In this document: piece after piece, positions 40,794 through 52,283 of the stretch
Numbering within the stretch: position 1 is the first letter of the stretch
Layout of the letters: every line of letters starts with the position of its first letter
Notes under the pieces: generated by a model
Databases searched by the model: none
Told to the model about the DNA's origin: nothing
What the model saw: the letters and a program-made list of their open reading frames with translations, nothing else
Assembly: GCA_000181795.3 (NCBI GenBank)
Contig: CM012954.1
Span: 6,948,970-7,011,122, forward strand
Length of the DNA: 62,153 nucleotides
DNA from: Trichinella spiralis
Taxonomy: Eukaryota; Nematoda; Enoplea; Trichinellida; Trichinellidae
Direction: 5' to 3'
Program-made: the position numbers and the translations under genes

Positions 40794-42256
40794 ATGTACG
40801 AATGTTATATTTTATTTGTTTTACTTATTTTTTTGATTTCAAAATTTGCAATGATGGATTGCAATTTCATTCTTTTCATTTACGATCTTCTTACACCGCA
40901 AAAAGGTGGTTTTTGTAGTTATTTTTTGTCTCGTTTTTCAATTAAATGTTTTTTTTTTGTTTTTAGACGCTTATTATAAAAATTCTGTTGTTTGGATAAT
41001 TGGAAACAGTGGTGGAATAAGTGAACAAATTGCTTGTCACTTGGCAAAATACAAGGCTCGTAAGCTGATACTGTCCGCGGGCCATGTGAAATCGCTTACA
41101 TTTATAAAGCAGAAATGTTTAGGTGAAATATTTTTATTTTGAAATGAAATAGTTAAGATTGAACTGTAAATTATCAATTTCTTCCGAATCATGACAGACA
41201 CAGTTTTAAATGAAATGTAAGGGCAATTTAAAATAGTTCTAATTAAGCTTGGCTATTTTAGAAATCAACAAAAACTGGAATGAATTCAGTATATTACTAT
41301 TACCATTTGATTTGACCATAACTTCCACTCACGCTACAATCGTACGTACAGCTATGCAATGGGCAAATAATGTTTGTTGAATTGTCACAAAGTTTGTCTG
41401 GTTATAATTTTTTTTTCATAATTTTTACAGAAGATTCATGTCGTCATATACAACGCCGGGCTATGTCAACGAGCCGTATGGCACGATATTGAACCGGAGG
41501 CGGATATTAAATGCTTCAAAGTGAATGCTCTTGGTCAGACAAATATAGCTCGTCATATTGTTCGTCATTTGGAAAGATCGGCACCAATAGGAACAAAAAA
41601 TATCAGTCTCCCTATTCGATTTATCGTTGTAAGCAGTCTTGCTGGTATAATGGGTAATCAATTGAAACAGAAGAACTAATTATAACGCAGAAATGGAAAA
41701 GATTTTTCCTGTAACGAATATTATTTAGGGGTATCACCACCATTCTCTGCTTCTTACAATGCAGCAAAGCTCGCTTTGACAGTAAATGCTAATATTCGAT
41801 TTTGAAATGTAAAATTATAATATTCATCAAATTACCTGTTTTCAACGCCAGAGCTATTTTCGGTCGTTACAAGGCGAATTCTCCAAGTGTGGAGGCATCA
41901 AAGTTGTCATTTGTGGTGTGAATTTGTTGCATCCGCTGGAAAATTCGACAACAGCTATCACTGGTGATAGTCCCAATCGGGTAACGACATGATTGTCAGT
42001 GCTTGTAATTCATACAATTTATATGCATTTCTTTCAGTTGTATGGTGAAGAGATGCAGAAAATTTCTTGGCATTTAACAGCCGAGAGATGTTCAGAATTA
42101 ATCCTGCTGGCCGGTTCGAAAGCCGTGTCTGAATGTTGGATTGAAAGGCAGCAGGCAATTTTCTACTTAACTGCCTGTTATCCACCACTGGCGAGATGGT
42201 TTATTTCACTGACAATTTTGCCTTTCATCCATTGTCTTCATTTATTTTCAGGATAA
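40794..42256 (+). CDS. DHRS7: DHRS7-like short-chain dehydrogenase, copy A
   Basis: NAD(P)-dependent oxidoreductase of the SDR superfamily, probably ER membrane-anchored by the hydrophobic start (MYECYILFVLLIFLISKF). Exons 40794-40905, 40967-41122, 41262-41371, 41431-41653, 41729-41781, 41852-41980, 42038-42256 give 333 aa, close to the 339 aa of human DHRS7. Cofactor loop GNSGGIS in VVWIIGNSGGISEQIA stands in for TGxxxGIG; NAG motif in VVIYNAGLCQR; catalytic Ser in FIVVSSLAGIMG; YNAAK supplies catalytic Tyr and Lys. The C-terminal part (RCSELILLAGSK...CYPPLARWFISLTI) matches the DHRS7 tail. The glycine motif is degenerate (last Gly is Ser), so cofactor binding may be altered. It converges with the SLC36-like gene, stops 447 bp apart. 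Substrate unknown. Confidence 0.85.
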
Positions 42257-42484
42257 TACGTAAACAGTTGATGAATCGCTGAGAGAGGAGGAACAACGTA
42301 CGCAAGTGCAGTGAAAGTGAAAAAAATGGTGTTACTATCGATGGTATCCGTTTCTCTACTTTCTAGTCATTTCCCAACGTTCACTATTATTCACTGCTGT
42401 CGAAATACGAAAATACCGCAAAACATTTTCATTCAAAAATATTAATTTTCAATAGCGAACAACAAAAAGAAAATAAGGATGCCA

Positions 42485-42515
<31 letters not shown>

Positions 42516-42703
42516 AACATAACTGTTGGAATGAAGTAAAGAAAAAAAAAAGACTTCTAATCTTCGGTAGTTGTTGTTGTTGAATTGAATTTCACTTTCT
42601 TCGTCTCACATTTTGTCATGTTGCTTGATTGAGTGAAAATATTAACAAATTATAATCAACATACTGTTGCTGCTGTTTCCTCTGATAACTTCATCCCTAC
42701 CTC

Positions 42704-44364
42704 TCATTCATTCACTCTGAACGAATGTAAAATTGCCTTGATCGATGTAATGGTACCAGTTAAAAGGCCGACCATTCCGAAAAGGCAGATTAGCAAATTT
42801 CCAAAGACGAGCAATTGCCATCGACGATTGTGCACACTGCCACGGTATTCACATAAAATTTCAATGATGGGTGGAAAAATGAACGTCAACGCAGACGTAG
42901 TCAACGCACCGACCAGTGAAATGAACAATCCAAGATGGGGTACCAGTTCGGCGAAAGTAACTGCAAAAATGAAAAAAAATTAAGTTGAAATATAAATTGC
43001 TCATTTCAACATTTCAATACAAGTGATCAAAACGAGCGTATAGCGGATGGCGTATTCAGCTGCTAAACGCAGACCAGGCCTGTCGATGATTTGTTGCAGT
43101 TTCAATATGACAATGTCCATCGGTACGTAAAATTGCATCGGATAGGATATGCTGACAACAAATGAAACCATCAGTTTCACTGCTTTGTACAATCTATTGA
43201 AGTGAAAAGTAGAAATTTGAGAATAACAAAAAAAAATATTCCAAGAAAACGACTGAAATCTTACGGTTCATCTTTTGGCAAATTCAGCGTTATACTTCCA
43301 GCAACGTCGGATCCGAATCGGATGTAGCCGTAAAAACCGACTGCAATGTATAAAATGGTCGACAACGCGCAGCTTGTGTTCAAAATGCCATTCCAAGCAT
43401 TCATAGATTTTGGAAATTTCGTCTTGTTTTCAATTGGTAAAATCTGAAACATTCATTACATGCTATCATTAATTACAGTGTTGCAACAAAGTGCAAACAT
43501 TGCACAATTGCATTGTTATACCGTTCCAGCGGCAGAAAAGGCGAACATCAACGAGCCGAACGCCAGAGGCAATCGATCTAAGCTTTGTATGCTTGGCAGT
43601 CGTCTCCAAGATGGCAATTCTTGGAAAATGTATTGAAATGTGATCACAAAAGCCACACAATAAACCAAATTTGCCAACGTCGACGGTATGGCTAAATATT
43701 TCAGATGACGAATAGAGCACAATGCCAAAAACAGCGGTAGCAGAAAGGCCATATACGTGGCTAAGGAAAATGTATTCTGCACTTCTACAGTCTTAATAGA
43801 ATTAATGAACGATATGAATTTATTGAAATGGTTTCTTCTATTAGAAATTTCACCTACCTGTTTGATATGCTCGGCAATAAAAACAAAATATACCGAACAC
43901 ATACCAAGCTGAGAAAAAGCTAAAGAAATATTGACAAGAAATTTTGCATGGCGTTTAAATCGTCTCAGCGGTTTTGGACCATGAAATACGGATAATTCAG
44001 CCAAAGTGCCATAATCAACTGCCGCTCTGCCGGATCTAATTTATACAAAGTTTAACAGTTCAACTTTATCATTTTTCTATCTATTGCAAATTATTACGAT
44101 TACAATAACAATAACAGGCAAATGTAATGTGCTTACCGCAAGCACATCATCTGTGATGTGCGAACTAATATACGTAGACAGCAAAGGTTGATGATCACAG
44201 TAAATATGAGGAAAATCAAGCCAAACTGAAATAAATGTCCGGTTAATTAATAATTAATTAATAACAGAGCAAGCACTATGCGCATGTGATCTAAATATTG
44301 AATAAATTTAACAAGCTATCATATCATTAATCAAGAATATTATTACTGCAAATGCAATACCAGT

Positions 44365-44410
<46 letters not shown>

Positions 44411-45625
44411 GCAGAGTATTGTTTCAGGCAGGTGTATTTTTTCCATTGATTTTTTAAAATTCAATTTTGAACTAGTTTCTAAAATATACTTTACAATCCA
44501 ATTTCACATGTTACAAAGTAATATTAAAATTGAATAAACTTTATACAGATACATAATGGAAAATGTTTCTTTCTTTATTGCTTCAATGAAGAAAGCATTT
44601 CAGCATCTCAAAAATGCAAAAAATGTTTGCCATATGATACAATAATAATAAGAATATTTTCACTTTGGTATAAAAATAAATATCATAAGAAAACAGAAAA
44701 CAACATTACCATAAGCAATGATAAGAAATAGCAGGGCAGGAAGATTGAATGAAAATGTACTTACCCACAGACCAGCGTTGGAAAAAGCTTCAGGTACAGC
44801 TAAAACGCCGGTACCGACAGTTGATTTGATCAAATTCGTCAAAGCTTGATCATCGCTAAAAGTAAACATAAAAATAGTAATAATAATAATAACCAAAGGA
44901 AAAAAGCATCAATGAGCCCACCTTAAGCCATAAGTAAAAGTGGAGCGTTGTTCATTCAACCACTTGAAAATTTCTTCCTCATTTTGCACAGCATTGTCGT
45001 CGTCAATTTTCAGCTTTTCGCAATTTTTATTGTCATTTGATTTTTTCACTTCGGATAGTGAGAATTGTTCAATAACTAAAAAACAATCATTAAACAACTG
45101 CGTGTCGAACAATCAAAGTAAAATATATTAATATTATAACAGCGAAATGAATAATGATAATATGCTTTGAAAAAAAATGCAAATTTTCAAACATTTCACA
45201 ATTAGTATTACCTCGATTCATTCAGAAGAATAACTCTGACGACAACTTATGCATGCATATGTGTAATATATAGACAACAGCAACAACAAAAATAACAGCC
45301 GGTAGCATAAAACTAGAAAACTTTGACGAGGTAATTCACAGAACTGAAATCATTTTTTAAAATAAAAATGACAGTTTCTCATTGACAACTTCCTGTATGA
45401 AAAACTACAACGGTGAAAAAATTTGACTCTGACAATAATTTCTGCATTTCCATAGAAAAAACACAAAGTATATTTTACTTACTATTGATAATTAATTAAA
45501 ATTTAAAAAAATGCAAAGAATATTAATAATAACATACTTTTGTTTTGCAAAGAAGACGATTCGGCTGAATCATAATCATCATCATCTAAAGTTGATGAAT
45601 ATTTCAATAGTTGTACTGATTTCAT
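42704..45625 (-). CDS. SLC36-type amino-acid transporter, copy A
   Basis: Proton-coupled amino-acid transporter family (AAAP; SLC36/pathetic-like), multi-pass in plasma membrane or lysosome. Exons in coding order: 45538-45625, 44922-45075, 44765-44855, 44137-44225, 43854-44035, 43522-43784, 43265-43443, 43021-43193, 42704-42960; phases agree and give 491 aa. After an acidic, Ser-rich cytosolic start (MKSVQLLKYSSTLDDDDYDS), TM1 has the family motif NLIKSTVGTGVLAVPEAFSN; later KHLYLAIPS-type, GIL-NTSCALSTILYIAVGFYGY, KLMVSFVVSISYPMQFYVPM and FISLVGALTTSALTFIFPPI match transporter helices, including the FVGAL-like late helix. No break seen. The donor used at 43853 (G|gtgaaa) was chosen because it alone keeps frame with AAGTGCAG. 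Confidence 0.85.
44369..44407. repeat. (AT)n microsatellite
   Basis: TA repeat of about 39 bp in an intron of the transporter; the second copy of the duplication has only about 21 bp (50162-50182). Confidence 0.95.
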
Positions 45626-45750
45626 TGTGACGATAAATCGTGACGCTAAATTTGAAATTATTATTATTGTTATTGACATCCAATTGGATATTCAAAATTG
45701 CTTTCATAACATAAATATGCAAAAGATATAATTTAGAAAATAAATTAATA

Positions 45751-45773
45751 CTACTACTACTACTACTACTACT
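45751..45773. repeat. (CTA)n microsatellite
   Basis: Trinucleotide run just upstream of transporter copy A; counterpart at about 51529-51551. Confidence 0.9.
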
Positions 45774-46128
45774 AATAGAATAACAAAAATGTGCCTGTGC
45801 AGTTATTACTTGACAATTATCGACCGTTTTCAAGTTGAACATGCAGAACCAACTGCAACGCACAGCAGCACTGTTTCTGAACAAAGCAGCATCCAAGCTT
45901 TGTTTACAAAGTCTTCGGCAAGAAAGCTTTTGGTAGCAAACAATGCGATATAATGTACAATTTTAACTGTTTGTTATAAATTTTGCTTGCTTGCTTTGCA
46001 GATTTAATAGCTGAAGAGCTCTTAGTATTATTATTGTCTGCAATGCAATGCAACCAGCTGCCGTAGTTATTACTGTTTACACTAAAAAAACCAATTAAAT
46101 CATCACAAACATAAAAATTAAAAAAAAA

Positions 46129-46138
46129 NNNNNNNNNN
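46129..46138. other. Assembly gap (10 N)
   Basis: Ten Ns exactly between the two copies of the direct duplication, the place expected for two contigs carrying the same locus. Confidence 0.99.
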
Positions 46139-46595
46139 TTTTCAGTAGTAGTATTTCATGCATTTGAATCATTGATTCACCACCAGCTAGCTGCTGCATT
46201 GTGATTCATGCATAATATTTGAATACCACGAAAATTCGATTCACGTTGTTTGATTTGTCCAAATTCCATAAAAATAAATTTTTAAGAGTACGGAAATTGA
46301 TTTTTCGAGTTCCCAGGGAAAGTAAAAATACCAAACGTAAAAAAGCGTTTAATTAATTTAAAAAAAGGAAACTGGAAAAATTCAGCAAACATGGTGCCAT
46401 CACAGAAAGCTTACTTTTTGAATAAACGCACGTCGGTGAAAATTTCAACAAGTGTAACCACAAAACTCGAGACACCACCCACCACTCTCTTCGACCATTT
46501 GAAGACTGTATGATTTGGCAGGGTACTGTAGAACTTGATTTCTTTTTGTTACAGTATTTCTTGAATTAAGACCCATCATCGCACACATTATTCTG

Positions 46596-48057
46596 ATGTA
46601 CGAATGTTATATTTTATTTGTTTTACTTATTTTTTTGATTTCAAAATTTGCAATGATGGATTGCAATTTCATTCTTTTCATTTACGATCTTCTTACACCG
46701 CAAAAAGGTGGTTTTTGTAGTTATTTTTTGTCTCGTTTTTCAATTAAATGTTTTTTTTTTGTTTTTAGACGCTTATTATAAAAATTCTGTTGTTTGGATA
46801 ATTGGAAACAGTGGTGGAATAAGTGAACAAATTGCTTGTCACTTGGCAAAATACAAGGCTCGTAAGCTGATACTGTCCGCGGGCCATGTGAAATCGCTTA
46901 CATTTATAAAGCAGAAATGTTTAGGTGAAATATTTTTATTTTGAAATGAAATAGTTAAGATTGAACTGTAAATTATCAATTTCTTCCGAATCATGACAGA
47001 CACAGTTGTAAATGAAATGTAAGGGCATTTTAAAATAGTTCTAATTAAGCTTGGCTATTTTAGAAATCAACAAAAACTGGAATGAATTCAGTATATTACT
47101 ATTACCATTTGATTTGACCATAACTTCCACTCACGCTACAATCGTACGTACAGCTATGCAATGGGCAAATAATGTTTGTTGAATTGTCACAAAGTTTGTC
47201 TGGTTATAATTTTTTTTCATAATTTTTACAGAAGATTCATGTCGTCATATACAACGCCGGGCTATGTCAACGAGCCGTATGGCACGATATTGAACCGGAG
47301 GCGGATATTAAATGCTTCAAAGTGAATGCTCTTGGTCAGACAAATATAGCTCGTCATATTGTTCGTCATTTGGAAAGATCGGCACCAATAGGAACAAAAA
47401 ATATCAGTCTCCCTATTCGATTTATCGTTGTAAGCAGTCTTGCTGGTATAATGGGTAATCAATTGAAACAGAAGAACTAATTATAACGCAGAAATGGAAA
47501 AGATTTTTCCTGTAACGAATATTATTTAGGGGTATCACCACCATTCTCTGCTTCTTACAATGCAGCAAAGCTCGCTTTGACAGTAAATGCTAATATTCGA
47601 TTTTGAAATGTAAAATTATAATATTCATCAAATTACCTGTTTTCAACGTCAGAGCTATTTTCGGTCGTTACAAGGCGAATTCTCCAAGTGTGGAGGCATC
47701 AAAGTTGTCATTTGTGGTCTGAATTTGTTGCATCCGCTGGAAAATTCGACAACAGCTATCACTGGTGATAGTCCCAATCGGGTAACGACATGATTGTCAG
47801 TGCTTGTAATTCACACAATTTATATGCATTTCTTTCAGTTGTATGGTGAAGAGATGCAGAAAATTTCATGGCATTTAACAGCCGAGAGATGTTCAGAATT
47901 AATCCTGCTGGCCGGTTCGAAAGCCGTGTCTGAATGTTGGATTGAAAGGCAGCAGGCAATTTTCTACTTAACTGCCTGTTATCCACCACTGGCGAGATGG
48001 TTTATTTCACTGACAATTTTGCCTTTCATCCATTGTCTTCATTTATTTTCAGGATAA
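46596..48057 (+). CDS. DHRS7: DHRS7-like short-chain dehydrogenase, copy B
   Basis: Second copy of the 333-aa dehydrogenase. Exons 46596-46707, 46769-46924, 47064-47173, 47232-47454, 47530-47582, 47653-47781, 47839-48057, identical in length to copy A. Cofactor loop GNSGGIS, NAG, Ser, YNAAK are all kept. One visible coding difference is a Leu for Val change in the VVICG(V/L)NLLHP segment. Introns differ by single bases and run lengths. Most likely the other allele. Confidence 0.85.
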
Positions 48058-48496
48058 TACGTAAACAGTTGATGAATCGCTGAGAGAGGAGGAAGAACGT
48101 ACGCAAGTGCAGTGAAAGTGAAAAAAATGGTGTTACTATCGATGGTATCCGTTTCTCTACTTTCTAGTCATTTCCCAACGTTCACTATTATTCACTGCTG
48201 TCGAAATACGAAAATACCGCAAAACATTTTCATTCAAAAATATTAATTTTCAATAGCGAACAACAAAAAGAAAATAAGGATGCCAATAATAATAATAATA
48301 ATGATAATGGAACATAACTGTTGGAATGAAGTAAAGAAAAAAAAGACTTCTAATCTTCGGTAGTTGTTGTTGTTGAATTGAATTTCACTTTCTTCGTCTC
48401 ACATTTTGTCATGTTGCTTGATTGAGTGAAAATATTAACAAATTATAATCAACATACTGTTGCTGCTGTTTCCTCTGATAACTTCATCCCTACCTC

Positions 48497-51402
48497 TCAT
48501 TCATTCACTCTGAACGAATGTAAAATTGCCTTGATCGATGTAATGGTACCAGTTAAAAGGCCGACCATTCCGAAAAGGCAGATTAGCAAATTTCCAAAGA
48601 CGAGCAATTGCCATCGACGATTGTGCACACTGCCACGGTATTCACATAAAATTTCAATGATGGGTGGAAAAATGAACGTCAACGCAGACGTAGTCAACGC
48701 ACCGACCAGTGAAATGAACAATCCAAGATGGGGTACCAGTTCGGCGAAAGTAACTGCAAAAATGAAAAAAAATTAAGTTGAAATATAAATTGCTCATTTC
48801 AACATTTCAATACAAGTGATCAAAACGAGCGTATAGCGGATGGCGTATTCAGCTGCTAAACGCAGACCAGGCCTGTCGATGGTTTGTTGCAGTTTCAATA
48901 TGACAATGTCCATCGGTACGTAAAATTGCATCGGATAGGATATGCTGACAACAAATGAGACCATCAGTTTCACTGCTTTGTACAATCTATTGAAGTGAAA
49001 AGTAGAAATTTGAGAATAACAAAAAAAAATATTCCAAGAAAACGACTGAAATCTTACGGTTCATCTTTTGGCAAATTCAGCGTTATACTTCCAGCAACGT
49101 CGGATCCGAATCGTATGTAGCCGTAAAAACCGACCGCAATGTATAAAATGGTCGACAACGCGCAGCTTGTGTTCAAAATGCCATTCCAAGCATTCATAGA
49201 TTTTGGAAATTTTGTCTTGTTTTCAATTGGTAAAATCTGAAACATTCATTACATGCTATCATTAATTACAGCGTTGCTACAAAGTGCAAACATTGCACAA
49301 TTGCATTGTTATACCGTTCCAGCGGCAGAAAAGGCGAACATCAACGAGCCGAACGCCAGAGGCAATCGATCTAAGCTTTGTATGCTTGGCAGTCGTCTCC
49401 AAGATGGCAATTCTTGGAAAATGTATTGAAATGTGATCACAAAAGCCACACAATAAACCAAATTTGCCAACGTCGACGGTATGGCTAAATATTTCAGATG
49501 ACGAATAGAGCACAATGCCAAAAACAGCGGTAGCAGAAAGGCCATATACGTGGCTAAGGAAAATGTATTCTGCACTTCTACAGTCTTAATAGAATTAATG
49601 AACGATATGAATTTATTGAAATGGTTTCTTCTATTAGAAATTTCACCTACCTGTTTGATATGCTCGGCAATAAAAACAAAATATACCGAACACATACCAA
49701 GCTGAGAAAAAGCTAAAGAAATATTGACAAGAAATTTTGCATGGCGTTTAAATCGTCTCAGCGGTTTTGGACCATGAAATACGGATAATTCAGCCAAAGT
49801 GCCATAATCAACTGCCGCTCTGCCGGATCTAATTTATACAAAGTTTAACAGTTCAACTTTATCATTTTTCTATCTATTGCAAATTATTACGATTACAATA
49901 ACAATAACAGACAAATGTAATGTGCTTACCGCAAGCACATCATCTGTGATGTGCGAACTAATATACGTAGACAGCAAAGGTTGATGATCACAGTAAATAT
50001 GAGGAAAATCAAGCCAAACTGAAATAAATGTCCGGTTAATTAATAATTAATTAATAACAGAGCAAGCACTATGCGCATGTGATCTAAATATTGAATAAAT
50101 TTAACAAGCTATCATATCATTAATCAAGAATATTATTACTGCAAATGCAATACCAGTACAAATATATATATATATATATATACATGCAGAGTATTGTTTC
50201 AGGCAGGTGTATTTTTTCCATTGATTTTTTAAAATTCAATTTTGAACTAGTTTCTAAAATATACTTTACAATCCAATTTCACATGTTACAAAGTAATATT
50301 AAAATTGAATAAACTTTATACAGATACATAATGGAAAATGTTTCTTTCTTTATTGCTTCAATGAAGAAAGCATTTCAGCATCTCAAAAATGCAAAAAATG
50401 TTTGCCATATGATACAATAATAATAAGAATATTTTCACTTTGGTATAAAAATAAATATCATAAGAAAACAGAAAACAACATTACCATAAGCAATGATAAG
50501 AAATAGCAGGGCAAGAAGATTGAATGAAAATGTACTTACCCACAGACCAGCGTTGGAAAAAGCTTCAGGTACAGCTAAAACGCCGGTACCGACAGTTGAT
50601 TTGATCAAATTCGTCAAAGCTTGATCATCGCTAAAAGTAAACATAAAAATAGTAATAATAATAATAACCAAAGGAAAAAAGCATCAATGAGCCCACCTTA
50701 AGCCATAAGTAAAAGTGGAGCGTTGTTCATTCAACCACTTGAAAATTTCTTCCTCATTTTGCACAGCATTGTCGTCGTCAATTTTCAGCTTTTCGCAATT
50801 TTTATTGTCATTTGATTTTTTCACTTCGGATAGTGAGAATTGTTCAATAACTACAAAACAATCATTAAACAACTGCGTGTCGAACAATCAAAGTAAAATA
50901 TATTAATATTATAACAGTGAAATGAATAATGATAATGTGCTTTGAAAAAAATGCAAATTTTCAAACATTTCACAATTATTATTACCTCGATTCATTCAGA
51001 AGAATAACTCTGACGACAACTTATGCATGCATATATGTAATATATAGACAACAGCAACAACAAAAATAACAGCCGGTAGCATAAAACTAGAAAACTTTGA
51101 CGAGGTAATTCACAGAACTGAAATCATTTTTTAAAATAAAAATGACAGTTTCTCATTGACAACTTCCTGTATGAAAAACTACAACGGTGAAAAAATTTGA
51201 CTCTGACAATAATTTCTGCATTTCCATAGAAAAAACACAATGTATATTTTACTTACTATTGATAATTAATTAAAATTTTAAAAAATGCAAAGAATATTAA
51301 TAATAACATACTTTTGTTTTGCAAAGAAGACGATTCGGCTGAATCATAATAATCATCATCCTCTAAAGTTGATGAATATTTCAATAGTTGTACTGATTTC
51401 AT
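48497..51402 (-). CDS. SLC36-type amino-acid transporter, copy B
   Basis: Second copy of the transporter. Exons in coding order: 51312-51402, 50697-50850, 50540-50630, 49930-50018, 49647-49828, 49315-49577, 49058-49236, 48814-48986, 48497-48753, giving 492 aa. The first exon has one extra codon and reads LEDDDYYDS where copy A reads LDDDDYDS; one Ile in the RPGL segment region is Thr. Otherwise the same protein, including the TVGTGVLAVPEAF motif. Its 5' flank continues without interruption towards the ThrRS gene, so this copy sits in the better-anchored context. Confidence 0.85.
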
Positions 51403-52283
51403 TGTGACGATAAATCGTGACGCTAAATTTGAAATTATTATTATTGTTGTTGACATCCAATTGGATATTCAAAATTGCTTTCATAACATAAATATGCAAA
51501 AGATATAATTTAGAAAATAAATTAATACTACTACTACTACTACTACTACTAATAGAATAACAAAAATGTGCCTGTGCAGTTATTACTTGACAATTATCGA
51601 CCGTTTTCAAGTTGAACATGCAGAACCAACTGCAACGCACAGCAGCACTGTTTCTGAACAAAGCAGCATCCAAGCTTTGTTTACAAAGTCTTCGGCAAGG
51701 AAGCTTTTGATAGTGAACAATGCGATATATTGTACAATTTTAACTGTTTGTTATAAATTTTGCTTGCTTGCTTTGCAGATTTAATAGCTGAAGAGCTTTT
51801 AGTATTATTATTATCTGCAATGCAATGCAACCAGCTGCCGTAGTTATTACTGTTTACACTAAAAAAACCAATTAAATCATCACAAACATAAAAATTAAAA
51901 AAAATCTTTTACCTAATTCAGTCAGCAAATCAACACAGCTGCTGTGCCATTTCGCCATGCAAGGAAACGTTTGTCAAATGCTGACGTCCCGAATTGTGAT
52001 AAAATCTTTTTTCATCATTTTCAATTAATATATTAACTTTTCAATTTTTATTTCCTGTTTATGCTTCACTCATAAATCATCAATCTTGTAAGTATTATTA
52101 TTTTTTTCTTTTTTGGAAAATTCATTCAGAAAAAAAAAAAATAACAGACAAATTCACATACGTTACCACCACGATTACACCGAACCACACAAAGAAATAT
52201 ACTGAAAAATTAAAAAATAATCAATTATAAATAATACTTTTAATATTTTCAAACGTGGCTTATATTGATAACGATAACGTGTT
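51403..52283. other. Intergenic between transporter and ThrRS
   Basis: Upstream region of the transporter and 3' flank of ThrRS (both minus strand). From 51905 on it is single-copy. No gene recognised. Confidence 0.5.

Larger units (their letters stand above)
40302..46128. repeat. First copy of 5.8 kb direct duplication
   Basis: Matches 46139-51904 in the same orientation, with an offset of about 5.8 kb that shrinks at microsatellites. It carries one DHRS7-like and one SLC36-like gene. It ends in a run of A right at the N gap, where the second copy goes on into ThrRS flanking sequence. Confidence 0.95.
46139..51904. repeat. Second copy of 5.8 kb direct duplication
   Basis: Direct repeat of 40302-46128. 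The first 250 bp are full of small deletions and miscalled runs relative to the first copy, then identity becomes near complete. Small differences continue through introns. Confidence 0.95.

Noticed and set aside
44369-44407. TA-rich tract as a promoter or origin
   Set aside because: Simple microsatellite inside an intron, variable in length between the two copies.
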